Below, piece by piece: positions 1 to 11,449 of a stretch of DNA of 64,000 nt. The stretch is from Tetracentron sinense (Eukaryota > Streptophyta > Magnoliopsida > Trochodendrales > Trochodendraceae). The stretch covers positions 1 to 64,000 of the forward strand of contig JABCRI010001090.1 in assembly GCA_015143295.1 (NCBI GenBank). Reading direction: 5' to 3'. The first letter of the stretch is position 1. Each line of letters begins with the position of its first letter. A program made the translations under genes and the position numbers. Under the pieces are notes generated by a model. That model was not told where the DNA came from, ran no database searches, and saw only the letters and a program-made list of their open reading frames with translations.

Positions 1-660
1 GCAGCAATATGATATCTCCAAGATCGTAGAATGTAACAAAAAATTGTATCATCGCAAAGCGAATAATGGAACAATATTCACAAGAACATCCGCGAAAAAG
101 AACATGTAGACATTGAAAATGCACTATAATACATAAACCGAACAGAGCACTCCAATGTAACCATCGAAAACTGAAGACTTTGTAATAACATACACCAAAA
201 AGCATTGTAACCATCGAAATCGAGAACATGAGAACCGTAATAACAGAAAATCCCGAACAAGATCAATGTATACAACTTGCAAAATTCCCTATAATTACAT
301 AAAATAACCGAAAAGAGCACTCCCTGTAAAACCTTATCCTATGTTTCTTCTTCTTCTTCTTCTCTTCTTCTACTGTCAAGTCTTCTCTTCTCAAAAAGGT
401 TCGGATGAAACAAAAGGTTTTAGCTCAGTTGTGTTGCAGGTTCCAATGACAGCATGGTTTAGTTCAGTTTGCAACAAAGGTTAAAGCTTGGGTTTCTTGA
501 TGAAATTTCAACGAAGGGGAAGCTTGCTTTTCTTCAGTTTTGTTTGAACACTTGATAGGTCGCACGGTGTTGAAGGGACTCTGAACAAAGATGAGGGTAT
601 TTTATGAGCAAAAAAGAGGGAAACACTTATTGTCTGCAACACTGTAGGAGCCTCATAAAT
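1..660. other. Unassigned sequence at the window edge
   Basis: I see no supportable gene here. Open frames are short and look random. A CTT microsatellite lies at about 346-371. On the minus strand the stretch reads like a pyrimidine-rich untranslated leader or trailer, but no splice site, start codon or protein motif supports this. Confidence 0.3.
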
Positions 661-727
661 ACTCCCTAAATTGGAGCCAATTGTTTGGGTTATGTCGAAT
701 TGGACCTATTGCTGTACTTTTCCCTCT

Positions 728-1705
728 TCTTTTTGGACACCCCTTGTGGTGGCCACATGTCATTTATTTGACACCCTTGAGGTGGGGGCACTGTCCTTTT
801 TGACACCCCTTAAATGGGTTTATATTCACTCCACCCAATGGTTCACCCGCCCATCTTTGGTTTTTTTTTTTTTAATATTAATTATTTTTTAAATTTTTAA
901 TAATTGTTTTTAAACTTTTTAAAATATTAAAATATTTTTAAAATCATTAATACTTTAGGAAAAAAAAAAAAACCCATAGGATGGGTGGGTGAACCCTAGG
1001 GCTGGCCACGTGTCCTTTTTGACACCCCTTGAAGTAGCCACGTGTCCCTTTTGACACCCCTTAACTGTGATTAGAATTCACCACCCTAGGTTCACATTCA
1101 CCCATCCTTGGTTTTTTTTCTTATATATTAATTCTTTTTTAAATATTAATTATTTTTAAAAAATTTAAAAACTGTTTTACGGCCTTTTTACTATTAAAAT
1201 ATTTTAAACAATACCAAGGATGGGCGGGTGAACCCTGAGGTGGCCACGTGTCATTTTGACACCCTGAGGTAACCACGTGTCCTTTTAGACACCCCTTAAA
1301 TGGGGTTAGATTCACCCACCCCTAGGGTTCACCCGCCCATCCTTGGTTTTTTTTCTTCTAAGTATTAATTATTTTTAAATATTTTAATATTAAAAAGTCT
1401 TAAAACAATTATTAAATTTTTTTAAAAAAATTAATATTTAAGAAAAAAAAAAACCAAGGATGGGCCGAGTGAATCATAGGGGTGGTGTGAATCTAACCCC
1501 AACAAGGGGTGTCAAAAAGGAAACGGGCTACCTCAAGGGGTGTCAAGAAGGACACATGGCCACCTCAAGGGGTGTCAAAAAGAACACGTGGCCACCTCAA
1601 AGGGGTTCAAGAAGGACACGTGGCCACCTCAAGGGGGTGTCAAAAAGGACACGTGGCCACCAGAATGGGTGTCAAAAAGGACACATGGTCACTCTATAGG
1701 ATTTG
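728..1705. repeat. Cluster of foldback MITEs with a CACGTG-type core
   Basis: At least three foldback units lie side by side. Each left arm reads roughly CACGTGTCC(C/T)TTTTGACACCCC, then TTCACCCGCCCATCCTTGG and a T-run. Each right arm is the inverse, from an A-run through CCAAGGATGGGCGGGTGAA to GGACACGTGGCC. The AT-rich centres have no coding capacity. Open frames in the region are translations of the repeat, not genes. The same core recurs about ten more times in this window. Confidence 0.85.
1503..1693. repeat. Six-unit 32-bp tandem array built from the MITE arm
   Basis: Units start near 1503, 1534, 1566, 1598, 1630 and 1662, a period of 31-32 bp. The unit is close to CAAGGGGTGTCAAAAAGGAC followed by ACGTGGCCACCT. 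It is the outer arm of the neighbouring foldback elements amplified in tandem. Several overlapping open frames across it are artefacts of a period that is nearly a multiple of three. Confidence 0.9.
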
Positions 1706-2282
1706 ATTTCATTCCAAAAAAAAAAGGGGGGACAATTCATAATAGAAAAAATTGGAAAATGACAACTTTAGAGCCCATGATATCATCATTCCATCAGTTG
1801 ACTAACAATCAACTGATGGAAGGGTGTTACTGTCAATATTTTGAAAAGTAGGGATAGTTAATGTATTTTCTGAAACCTGAGGGGGTCAATGTGTATTTTT
1901 CGTCAAACCTCAGGAGTGTAAATGTATTTTCCCCCTTTTTTTAATGGTTACGTAGGAAATGGATCACCAATAACGTAAACCTAAAAACCTTGTTGGGCCT
2001 GGCACCTTTGGTTTTGTGGGGTCCACTTTGTTGAATGACAGGCCCTCCTTCTTTAGCATAAGCTTGCCCAACCGAACTCCTTGTTTGGGCTTTCCGCAAC
2101 ATGGCAAGGCCGCAGCAACCGAAGTTGTTGATTTGTTGTTGCAAAGTGTTGTTGGGCGCTCCCCAATTTGCCCCTCCCAAAACAGCCTCATTCTAGTGAT
2201 ATTTGGGGAAATAAACAAATAAAAGTAGGGTACATTAGTCCATGGATTTTTGTTTATTTTCCAAATTACCCTTACAATTAGG
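1706..2282. other. Gene-free stretch with a diverged repeat tail
   Basis: About 1860-1940 resembles one end of the AAATTACACT-type repeat seen complete at 40358-41706 (wording such as 'aaacctcaggagtgtaaatgtat'-like ends, degenerate). The rest, including short open frames on both strands near 1941-2222, shows no recognisable protein. Confidence 0.35.
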
Positions 2283-2299
2283 CTTCAGTGCCAACTGTA

Positions 2300-2480
2300 G
2301 CCCCGGTTGTAGCCCTTTGGGCTGCAGTAGGCATGCCATTGGTCATCTCCACAAAAAAAAATATATTTTAATCATCACTTTTTAAACAAATTATTAAAAA
2401 AGTAATTTTTTTACTTTTTGGTTATATTCTATTGGAGATGACCAATGGCCTGCCTATTGTAGCCCATGGGCTGCTGCGCA
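2300..2480. repeat. Small foldback MITE
   Basis: The left arm (about 2309-2352) and right arm (about 2433-2475) are inverse copies of about 43 bp around an AT-rich centre. The innermost arm sequence is TGGAGATGACCAATGGC, with GTAGCCC/GGGCTGC outside it. No coding capacity. Target duplication not resolved. Confidence 0.7.
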
Positions 2481-2626
2481 ACTACTCTCGGGCCTAGCTA
2501 TGGGATGCGAGCAACATTACAAAAGTCGGTTTTAGGCTGAAAGAATCGATTTTAGGCTGTAACGCATGCTAGGAAGCACGGATACTTTGAAAATGGAAAC
2601 GTACCCCTATCGCCGTACCCAATCGG

Positions 2627-3250
2627 TAGGGGTGATACTCGAGCCGAATAGTAGGATATTCAAGCTCGGCTCGCTAAGCTTTAGCATTGTTCAAGCTCGG
2701 CTCAAACGAACTCGGTTTAAAAATTAATACTATTGTTCGAACTCTACTCAAGTTCGGCTCATGAAAATATAAACGAGCTCAAGCTTAGATCGGCTCGGTT
2801 TGCAGCACAAGCCATAAAGAAAGACTTAGTGAACTTGGCTTGGCTCGGCTGATCAAGTAATGAAGTTTAGTACAAGGCTTTCCACTTTGGCTTGGCTTGC
2901 AAAGCCAGCCTTTTTGGGTTGGCTTGCAATGATGGCCATTTAGTCATTGGCCCATCAGCTTTATAGTTAAACTCTCCCAAACACTTGGGTTTTCTTACCC
3001 ACGTGGGACTAAAATCAGTAGTGGGATGTGGCCTCTAGGAACACTCATAGCCAAAACCTTTGCATGTGCTTCTCTCAAACACCGTGAATACGGTATAGGT
3101 GTGAACACTCATAAGTGGGTAAGTGGGAATACTTCAGTCACCCACACCGACACCCACACCCACAACCCACAATCATTCCCACACCCACACCCACACCCAC
3201 ACTACTACATTATTTTTATATACTTAACTAATAAAATAAATATATAAATA

Positions 3251-3310
<60 letters not shown>

Positions 3311-3486
3311 CGAACCGAGCTTTTATCGAGCCGAGTAAGGACGTGTTCAAGCTCGGCTCGTTTACTAAACGAGCTTAAAAATGGTGTTCAAGCTCGGCTC
3401 GTTTACTAAATAAACGAACAATATTCAAGCTTTTAACAAGCCGAGCCCGAGTAGTTCACGAACATTTTGTTCAATAACCACCCCTA
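2627..3486. mobile_element. Non-autonomous hAT-type element with 8-bp target duplication
   Basis: Ends are TAGGGGTGATA and AACCACCCCTA, an imperfect terminal inverted repeat of the plant hAT type. The flanking 8-mers CCAATCGG (2619-2626) and CCGATCGG (3487-3494) match at 7 of 8 positions. The inside holds repeated GAGCTCGGCTCG-type subterminal motifs in both orientations and a long (TA)n run. No transposase frame is present. Confidence 0.8.
3246..3308. repeat. (TA)n microsatellite
   Basis: A nearly uninterrupted TA dinucleotide run inside the hAT-type element; probably length-variable. Confidence 0.95.
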
Positions 3487-3654
3487 CCGATCGGATACGG
3501 CACTCTAAGTTAAGACTTAACTGTTTTTCATAATTTCTACCGTATCGCTCGTATGGGCATATCTAAGTATCGCCGTACCCGTGCTTCCTAGGCTGCAAGA
3601 AATATTCTCACTCATCGAATTTTGCATTTCCCTTATAAGGGTAGGAGATCGAAT

Positions 3655-3998
3655 GGCAGCCAATCGCCATTGAACTCAAGGAGAGTTCAATCTCAAATCT
3701 CACCAACGGGTCAACATGTGTCCATTTTAACTTTTACCAACCATGGTTAAATTTCACTAACCCTTAGAGTTCAAAAATCTAACCTTCATTTTAAAAAACA
3801 TATTTAAAAAAATTAACCCTTGGTTAAGAAATTTTAACCTTAAGTTATTTTTTTTTATAAAATAATTTTAATTAAACTAAGGTTATATTCTTGAACCCTA
3901 AGGGTTAGTGAATCTTAACCATGGTTAATAGGGGTTACAAGAGACACGTTTTGACCTGTGGGTGTGATTGAACTCTCCCAAAGTCGATCTCCAAGGGT
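3655..3998. repeat. Foldback MITE, cap type TTGAACTC/GAGTTCAA
   Basis: The arms begin with a small hairpin cap (TTGAACTC, loop, GAGTTCAA), followed by the shared core (CAACATGTGTCC, AACCATGGTTAA, TTCACTAACCC). The right half is the inverse, ending ATTGAACTCTCCC. No coding capacity. Confidence 0.8.
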
Positions 3999-4017
3999 AC
4001 TTCTTTGATTGTCATTG

Positions 4018-4245
4018 GTTCGTGTGGTTAAGATTCAACCCCTAGGTTCACCTACTTATCCTTGGTTTTTTTTTAAAAATTTAATTTCTTTTAAGCCTTG
4101 GTTAAAATTCACTAACTCCTATGGTAATTTTTTTTCTTATTATTTTATAAAAATTAAGGATAAGTGGGTGAACCCTAGGGTGGGTGAATCTTAATCACAA
4201 TTAAGTAGTGTTAAAAGGGACACACGGCGACCTCAGTGGTGTAAC
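4018..4245. repeat. Foldback MITE of the CACGTG-core family
   Basis: Left arm GTTAAGATTCAACCCCTAGG and TTATCCTTGG, T-run, then the inverse arm with AAGGATAAGTGGGTGAACC and AAAAGGGACACACGGCGACC. Non-coding. Confidence 0.7.
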
Positions 4246-4284
4246 CGAACTCCTCGCTCTCTTGGCAAAATACTTCAAAAGAAG

Positions 4285-4515
4285 AATGTCTCACTAAGGC
4301 CCTGCCCACCCCCTTTTTTCGCTTTACCCAAAATGTCTTTAAAGCTTTTTGGTTCTTAAAATGTCTCAACATCATATTTCAATAAGCAACATGTCTCATA
4401 ATTTTTTTATTTCAAAATGTTCCTCGAGTTTTTATTATGCCTAATATATATATATATATATTCGAAATGTCCTCACTAGGTCCCTCTTCTCCTCTCTCTC
4501 CCCTTCATCTCTCAC
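4285..4515 (+). mobile_element. Degenerate Helitron 3' fragment
   Basis: The sequence matches, in inverse orientation, the terminal part of the Helitron-like end at 26360-26530 (CTCACTAAGG, CCCCTTC, CTCTCACGTGC). It breaks off just inside the terminal hairpin, so this end is truncated. No Rep/helicase frame is present. Confidence 0.45.
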
Positions 4516-5102
4516 GTGCTACATTAACCAAAATCATTAACATGTCTTTAAGACAGTACACTTAATACTCCTGAAACTCAGATTTTAGTCTTTCTCGACT
4601 CTAGAAAATATAATAAAAAGAGATGAAAAACGTAGAAGAGAAGACTAAGAGTTATGATTCAATCATCCAACCCTAAAATCATTATCTCCACATCCAATCC
4701 ATGTTCATCAATATATAGTAACCTAGCATGCATTGATTTAACATCTCTTTTATGATAACACAGATTTAACCTATCTCACACAATTGAACTATTAACTTAC
4801 CAGTTATATTTAAAAAGACAAGAGATCTATTTCAAGAGAATTCTTTAAAAACAACTCATAATTGTTTGTATAATTTATGCTTGAAAGTTTCAAAAAATCG
4901 TTCTATCTTTCTTTACAAAGCTTGAAAACTGAGGAAACTTAAAGGTAAACCATAGCGAGAGAAAAGACAGTATTTCCAAGATAAGTAGGCCTGAAATTAA
5001 ACCCTCTTTTAGGCCTCTTTTATAGAACCAAGAGGCTCCTTACTAATTTACTATTTGCATAAAGATTTTGGTGAAACGGCAGTTTAGAATAGTGGCACAC
5101 TT

Positions 5103-5984
5103 TGTTGTATAAAACAAGTGTGGTCTAGTTATTTTGGGTGTGTTGTGTAAAACTCAATTTTTTCTTTATGTTTTAGTCCCACATCAGAAAGAGAGAAAGT
5201 TGTGAAAGGGTTTATAACTTCTAACACTTTCATACTTCGGTAATAGCAAAGGAGTGGGCTAGGCCCTCGTGCATGTGTGAGGCCCAAGGGGAGGCCAAAG
5301 AGGTTTCAATGCGAATTTGGCGAGCCAGACTGGAAACCCTTCATGCGGGTCGTGTCATGTGCACGATGATCAAAGACACACACACACAAGCACAGCTGGC
5401 CAAGCCGGGTCGGGTCGGGCGCGTGGGTTCTTGGACCATTTTTTTTTTCATTTGGCTTTTGGCTTTCAAATATGTTATTATTTTTTTACTATTATAGTAT
5501 TAAATCATACTATTAAAAATGGTATTAAGATATTTAATTTCATATTTTGGTTTCAGATCTGAAAAGCTTTCGAAATTATATATCAGTGTATATGTCACTG
5601 TAAACAAATCACAACAACAAACAGTTCTCTCAAAAAACTTTTCTTATTGTGATTTTTCCGGGTTTAGTACAGTTGAGTTCGTTATGACCAGAGAAAGGAG
5701 AGTGCTCCCTTCTCTCTGGAATAGATCGTTGTATCCTGGGGGTGCCCGCCTATATCCTACGAGCATCACAGGTTGAAGAGAACATGTAGGGGCGAATTTC
5801 ACCTTAAGGTCAGCGTGTCAAAACACATGCCTCGATTTTCTCTACTGATGAGTTGTTAGTGATCTACAAAATTTCTATTGCAGTTTTCAAACATACAGAT
5901 TCTGGAATTCTTATCTACGGGTCTACTGCTACCTACGAATTGGTGATTGGTAAATTCTGTCTTATTTGCATACAGATTATAACA
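5103..5984 (+). repeat. Copia A 5' LTR
   Basis: 882 bp, TG...CA ends. It contains an snRNA-type promoter module near its start (5176-5218) and the sequence CGAATTTCACCTTAA (5793-5807), complementary to the region just after the LTR. It retains about 90 bp that the 3' LTR of this copy has lost. Confidence 0.93.
5176..5218 (+). promoter_or_regulatory. USE-TATA promoter module in Copia LTR
   Basis: GTCCCACATCA (5176-5186) matches the plant snRNA upstream sequence element RTCCCACATCG at 10 of 11 positions. Exactly 26 bases later is TATAAC (from 5213). In the other Copia LTRs the element reads GTCCCACATCG (10623) or GTCCCACATTG (about 54168). The activity is inferred, not shown. Confidence 0.6.
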
Positions 5985-6045
5985 ATATTAAGGTGAAATC
6001 GTATATTACTTTCGTATCTCTAATTCGTATTACCTGTACACGAGC

Positions 6046-6921
6046 ATGATGTCCAATTCTGAAAAACCAATTCCTTTTAATGGTAAAAATTTCAAAAGAT
6101 GGCAACAAAATATGATGTTTTATCTTAACACCATGAATATTGCATATGTTATTACTGATCCGAAATTTTATGAAAATGATTTAGAACCTGCTAGAACACT
6201 AGTTAAGGAAAAATGGGATCATACGGATTACATGTGTATGAATTACATACTTAATGGTTTAATTCCTCCAATTTATGATGTGTACTGTAAGGTGAAAATT
6301 GTAAAAGATTTATGGGAAATGTTATGAGAAAAAATACGTGACAGAAGATGCGGGAACTAAAAAATTTGTAATTAGTAGGTATTTTGACTACAAAGTGGTG
6401 GATGATAAATCTATTATCTCTCAAGTACATGATTTACAGATCATTGTACATGAGATTCTAGAAGAAGGTATGACCATCAGTGATGGTTTTCAAGTAGCTG
6501 TAGTGATAGAAAAATTGCCTCCTTCATGGAAGAAATTCAATACTTTGTTAAAACATAAAAGGAAAGAGATGACACTTGAAGATTTTATTGTTCGCCTCCA
6601 GATAGAGGAAAACAACCGAATTATAGAGAATAAAGAAAAAGTTGCAGAATTAAATTCAAAAGCGAATTTAATTGAAGGGATGTCAAAGAAAAAATCTGAT
6701 AATAAGGCAAAGGGTAAATCTGATTTTCGCAAGAAGCGAAATGAGAAGACCAAATTCTAAAAGCAGACTTTTAAGAAAACAACAGGGGATTGTTTTATCT
6801 GTCGGAAGTCGGGACATCAAGCAAGGAGCTGTAGATTCCGAAAATTTGGTAATCCCGACAAGAAAAATCAAGGATCTGCTCAAGCCAATGTAGCAGAGGC
6901 AGAGTTTTTCTACAGTAATAT
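6046..6921 (+). pseudogene. gag: Copia A gag, frameshifted
   Basis: Retroelement capsid gene, read as MMSNSEKPIPFNG from 6046. It is homologous along its length to the intact frame at 49603-50487. The frame breaks near 6323 by an inserted base and continues at 6338. A stop at 6758-6760 replaces a Gln codon (CAA to TAA) that copy B retains. The CCHC zinc knuckle CFICRKSGHQARSC follows at about 6793-6834. Gag would package the element RNA into cytoplasmic virus-like particles; this copy cannot make it. Confidence 0.9.
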
Positions 6922-6928
6922 CTGAAGT

Positions 6929-9900
6929 TAATTTTGTGAACAACATGAAGAATAGGTGGGTGGACACAGGGGCCACCAAGCATATCTGTGATGATATGAA
7001 TGTTTTCTCCTCCTCTGAAATAGTAAGAAAGGAAGAAAAACTCTTTATGGGTAATTCTTCAACTTCAGTAATTACAAGAAAATGATTGGTGAATTTGAAA
7101 TTCACTTATGGGAAAATCCTTAATCTGAAGGATGTCCTTCATGTTCCAGATGTAAGGAAAAATTTAGTCTATTGCTCACTTTTGAGTAATAAGGGATTTA
7201 AGTTGATGTTTGAAGCAGATAATTTGTACTCATAAAGAATGAAATTTTTGTTGGGAAAGGCTATACAAGTAAATGTCTTTTTAAGTTGAATGTAATCATT
7301 GAAAAAATGAATAAGACATCTACTTCTTCTGCTTATTTGATTGACTCTCTTAATGTGTGACATGATAGATTAAGACATGTAAATGTTAAATCTATAAACA
7401 AGTTGATGCTATTAGGATTAATTCTTAAAACATCTATTGATAATGAACAAAAATATGAAATTTGTGGAGAATCTAAATTTTCTAAGAAACCATTAAAAAT
7501 AGAAAGAATTTTTGAACCTCTAAGTTTAATTCATAGTGACTTATGTGATCTAAAATCTATGGTCACTAAATGTGGTAAAAAAATACTTCATAACATTTAT
7601 AGATGACTATAGTAGATTTTGTTATGTTTATTTATTAAAGAGCAAAGATGAAGCTCTAGAAAAATTTAAAATATGGAAATTAGAAGTAGAAAAACAGATA
7701 GGAAATTCTATTAAAATTCTAAGATCCGATAGGGGTGGTGAATATGATTCACATTTATTTTCTGAATATTGTGAAAATAATGGAATAATATATCAAACAA
7801 CAACTCCATATTCTCCTCAGTCTAATGAAGTAGCTGAAAGAAAAAATAGGACTTTAAAAGAAATGATGAATGTCATGCTTATTAGCTCTGGTCTACCATA
7901 TAATTTATGGGGGGAAGCAATTCTCTCTGCTTGTTACATTTTAAATAAAATACCTCATAAAAATTGTGATAAAAATCCTTATAAGTTATGGCATAAAATG
8001 CGTCCATCATTTAAATATCTTAGAGTGTGAGGGTGTTTAGCAAAGATTACTTTGCCTACCCCAAAGAGAACTAGAATAGGTTCTAAAATTGTTAACTGTG
8101 TATTTTTAGGCTATTCTCAAAATAGTAGCGCTTACAGATTTCTAGTAATTAAATTAGAAAATAATGGAGTAAATTCAAATTCAATTACTGAGTCTAGAAA
8201 TGTAGAGTTCTTTGAGAACTGTTTTCCTTTTAAGGAAAACTCTAAAGGTAGAGATCCTTTGTTTACGACTAGTTCATCAACAATAAATCAATATGTACAT
8301 TTAGAAAATTGAATAGAACTTGTAAGTCATTCTAATACTTCTATAGAAGAATTAGAACCCAGGAAAAGTAAAAGAGCAAGGAAGGACACAAATTTTGGTC
8401 CCGACTTTATTACTTTTTTATTAGAAAATGACCATTAATTCTTTTAGAGAGACCATGTCTTCTTATGAAACATCATATTGGAAAGAAGCCATTAATGCTG
8501 AAATAGACTCTATTATGGCTAATAAAATATGGGAATTGGAAGATCTTCCTCCTGCAAGTAAAAAAATTGGGTGTAAATGGATATTTAAAAGAAAACTAAA
8601 AACTGATGGATCCATAGATAAATTTAAAGCCCGATTAGTTGCTATGAGTTTTAGACAAAAAGAAGGAATAAATTTCCGTGATACTTACTCACCAGTAACT
8701 AAAATTACATCCATACGAGTATTGATGTCACTAGCATGTATCTTCAACCTTGAAATACATCAGATTGATGTTAAGACAACATTTTTAAATGGAGATCTTG
8801 AAGAAGAAATCTATATGAATCAACCCGAGGGTTTTGTTGTCTAATGTCTAGAACATAAAGTTTGTAGATTTAAAAAATCCCTTTATGGTCTAAAACAAGC
8901 ACCTAAACAGTGGCACCAAATATCTAATAATGTGTTAATGTCAAATAGTTTTAAAATAAATGAAGCAAACAAGTGTTTGTACCCTAAATCTTCAGGTAGA
9001 TATTGTGTAATCATCTGTTTATATGTAAATGATATGCTAATTATATAAACAAATAAAGAAATCATAATTAGCACTAAGAAATTCTTAAATAAGAATTTTG
9101 ACATGAGAGATTTAGGAGCAACAGATGGAATTCTTGGAATTAAAATTCTAAAAAAACTCTGAAGGGATAACTTTATCTCAATCTCACTATATTGAAAATG
9201 TGTTAAAGAAATTCGAGTAATATGATTGCAAACCTGTTAAAACACATTTTGATCATAATTGTATGTTGAAAAAACACACAGGAGAGGGTGTATCTCAATT
9301 AGAATACTCAAGGGTAATAGGTAGTCTCATGTACATAATGAACTGTACAAGACCAGATATAGCTTATACTATAGGAAGACTTAGTAGATATACTTGTAAC
9401 CCAAGTCAAGCACATTCGGATGCTTTGATCAGAGTATTGAGATCTGGGACACACTTTAGATTATGGTCTAAATTATAAAGAGTATCCCGCTGTATTAGAA
9501 GGATACAACGATGCCAATTGGATTTCAAATTCAAATGAAACTAAATCCACGAGTGGATATGTAGACTTTTAGAGGAGGCACAGTGTCATGGTGGAAGTCT
9601 ACAAAGCAAACCTGCATAGCCCGATCCACTATGGAATCGAAATTTATAGCTTTGGATAAATCTAGTGAGGAAGTAGAATGGTTGAGAACATTGTTGGTTG
9701 ATATACCACTTTGGAGAAAACCAATGCCTGCGATTCTAATACATTATGATAGTCAAGCTGCAATAGCTAGAGCTAAGAATGTATCCTACAATGGGAAATC
9801 CCGACATATACGTCGAAGGCATAATTCGGTTAAAGAATGACTAAATAAGAGAATTATTGCACTTGATTTTGTAAGGTCAAATGAAAACTTGGCGGATCCA

Positions 9901-9975
9901 TTGACTGAAGGACTAGCTAGAGAGCTAATAATCTGTACATCGAGGGGGATGGGGCTAAAGCCTATTGATAAATAA
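6929..9975 (+). pseudogene. pol: Copia A pol, multiply disrupted
   Basis: Domains in order: aspartic protease with WVDTGATKHIC (about 6957-6989); an integrase zinc-binding remnant (DRLRHVN, about 7366); integrase core with [13 protein letters not shown] and AERKNR, the expected D-D-E residues (about 7530-7850); reverse transcriptase (about 8430-9110) with KARLVAMSF and the active-site box changed from YVDD to YVND; and RNase H (about 9585-9975) with [16 protein letters not shown]. The frame ends PIDK then TAA at 9973-9975. At least a dozen stops or shifts interrupt it, including a TGA near 7083 and a shift at the gag-pol junction that copy B shares, so those probably predate the duplication. 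Family assignment is firm; the element is not functional. Confidence 0.93.
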
Positions 9976-10541
9976 TCACCTACAACAGTAACCCAACCTA
10001 CTTAATTGGAGATTCCATGAACAATGGAAAAACAAGTTGTTGAGTGATTGTGTGAGAGAACTAATACGGAGAATTTTCCTCTCTCATCCATGTGGTGTAA
10101 TAGTGCTACATGTAACGAGATGAGGATGAATCTTTGATTTTTAATGTCTTCTATAGCTGACTTTTAGTGGGACGTAATGTTACAAGACATCTTTGATAGA
10201 GGCACCTATATGAATGTGGAAGTGGAGCCACTTCCTATGAGAATTTAGACTGATTCTCTAGAGCGCAAAACCGGGATATTGCACAAGGCCAATAACGTGC
10301 ACAACTGTTAGAACTCAACTGTATTTTTTTTTTGGGTTACTGTGCGTGTGACATATTGTTTTAATCTATGAACCAAAGAGCTTGGTTCAAGACTCAGTTC
10401 ATCAATCTCTTTGTAGATTCGATATATCAACACTAAGTCAAGGTTCAAGTCCAAAAGATACCTTGTCCTATACACAGTAGCTTCGTCTCTCTTTCTATCC
10501 TCATTTCAAATTAATTCAAAATTATGTTTTATGTAGGGGAT

Positions 10542-11371
10542 TGTTGTATAAAATAAGTGTGGTGTTGTTATTTGGGTGTTTTGGGTGTGTTGTGTAAAAC
10601 TCAATTTTGCCTTTATGTTTTAGTCCCACATCGGAAAGAGAGAAAGTTGTGAAAGGGTTGATAACCTCTAACACTTTCATACTTGGGTAATAGCAAAGGA
10701 GTGGGCTAAGCCCTCGCGCATGTGTGAGGCCCAAGAGGAGGTCAAAGAGGTTTCGATGGGAATTTGGTGAGCCAGGCCGGAAACCCTTCATGCGCGACGC
10801 GTTGCGGGTCGCTTCCTATGCGTGATGATCAAAGACACACACACACGCGCGACAGGCCGGGTCAGGTTGGGTCAGGTCAGGTCGCACGCGTGGGTCCTTG
10901 AACCGTTTTTTGTTTCTTTTTTATCTTTTGGCTTTTGGGTTCTAATAAGTTACCGTTTTTTGACTGTTATAATATTAAATCATGCTATTAAAAATGGTAT
11001 TAAGAGATTTAATTTCTCTAAAAACTTTTCTTATTGTAATTTTTTAGAGTTTGGTACGGTTGAGTTCATTGTGACCAAAGAAATGAGAGTGCTCCCTTCT
11101 CTCTAGAATAGATCGTTATATCCTAGGGGTGCCCACCTTTATCTAACGAGCATCACAAGTTGAGGAGAACCTGTAGGGGCGAATTTCACCATAAAGTCAG
11201 CGTGTCAAAACACGTGTCTCAATCTTTTGTACTGACAAGTTGCTGGTGATCTACAAATTTTCTATTGCAGTTTTTAAACATAGAGATTCTGGAATTCTTA
11301 TCTACGAGTCTACTGCTACCTACGAATTGGTGATTGGTAAATTATGTCTTATTTGCATACAAATTATAACA
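10542..11371 (+). repeat. Copia A 3' LTR
   Basis: 830 bp, same ends as the 5' LTR. It lacks about 90 bp after AAGAGATTTAATT that are present in the 5' LTR and in both LTRs of copy B, so this deletion arose after the block duplicated. USE at 10623-10633 is a perfect GTCCCACATCG; the TATA position reads GATAAC. Confidence 0.93.
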
Positions 11372-11449
11372 CACTTTATTGGAAATTAACATTTTATTTT
11401 TAATCTAAATATTTTAATGCAGCACAAAAAAGAAACGGAATGGGATAGC

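Larger units (their letters stand above)
2566..3593. mobile_element. Foldback element interrupted by an hAT-type insertion
   Basis: The left end (CTAGGAAGCACGGATAC, about 2569) is inverted at the right end (GTACCCGTGCTTCCTAG, about 3576-3592). Both arms continue inwards with a shared CGCCGTACC-type sequence. The interior is occupied by the hAT-type element at 2627-3486, so about 170 bp is the original foldback element. Confidence 0.65.
5103..11371 (+). mobile_element. Ty1/Copia LTR retrotransposon, copy A, decayed
   Basis: A full-length but dead Copia element of 6269 bp. It has two LTRs starting TGTTGTATAAAA and ending ATTATAACA. Gag and pol domains lie between them in the Copia order: zinc knuckle, protease, integrase, reverse transcriptase, RNase H. 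It is flanked by the 5-bp target duplication CACTT (5098-5102 and 11372-11376). The purine-rich ATGTAGGGGAT just before the 3' LTR is the likely polypurine tract. No standard initiator-methionine primer site (TGGTATCAGAGC) follows the 5' LTR. Frameshifts and stop codons, many of them C-to-T or G-to-A, interrupt both genes. Confidence 0.95.

Noticed and set aside
1503..1693. CRISPR-like regular repeats
   Set aside because: Units are contiguous without unique spacers, and the DNA is clearly eukaryotic.
1460..1851. Three overlapping plus-strand open frames of 65-103 codons
   Set aside because: They translate the 32-bp MITE-arm array and its flank; no start context, domain or codon bias.
3040..3130. 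USE-like CCCACGTGG (minus strand near 3000) with TATAAAG
   Set aside because: The USE match is poor and the spacing is about 33, unlike the 26-bp modules; likely coincidence.
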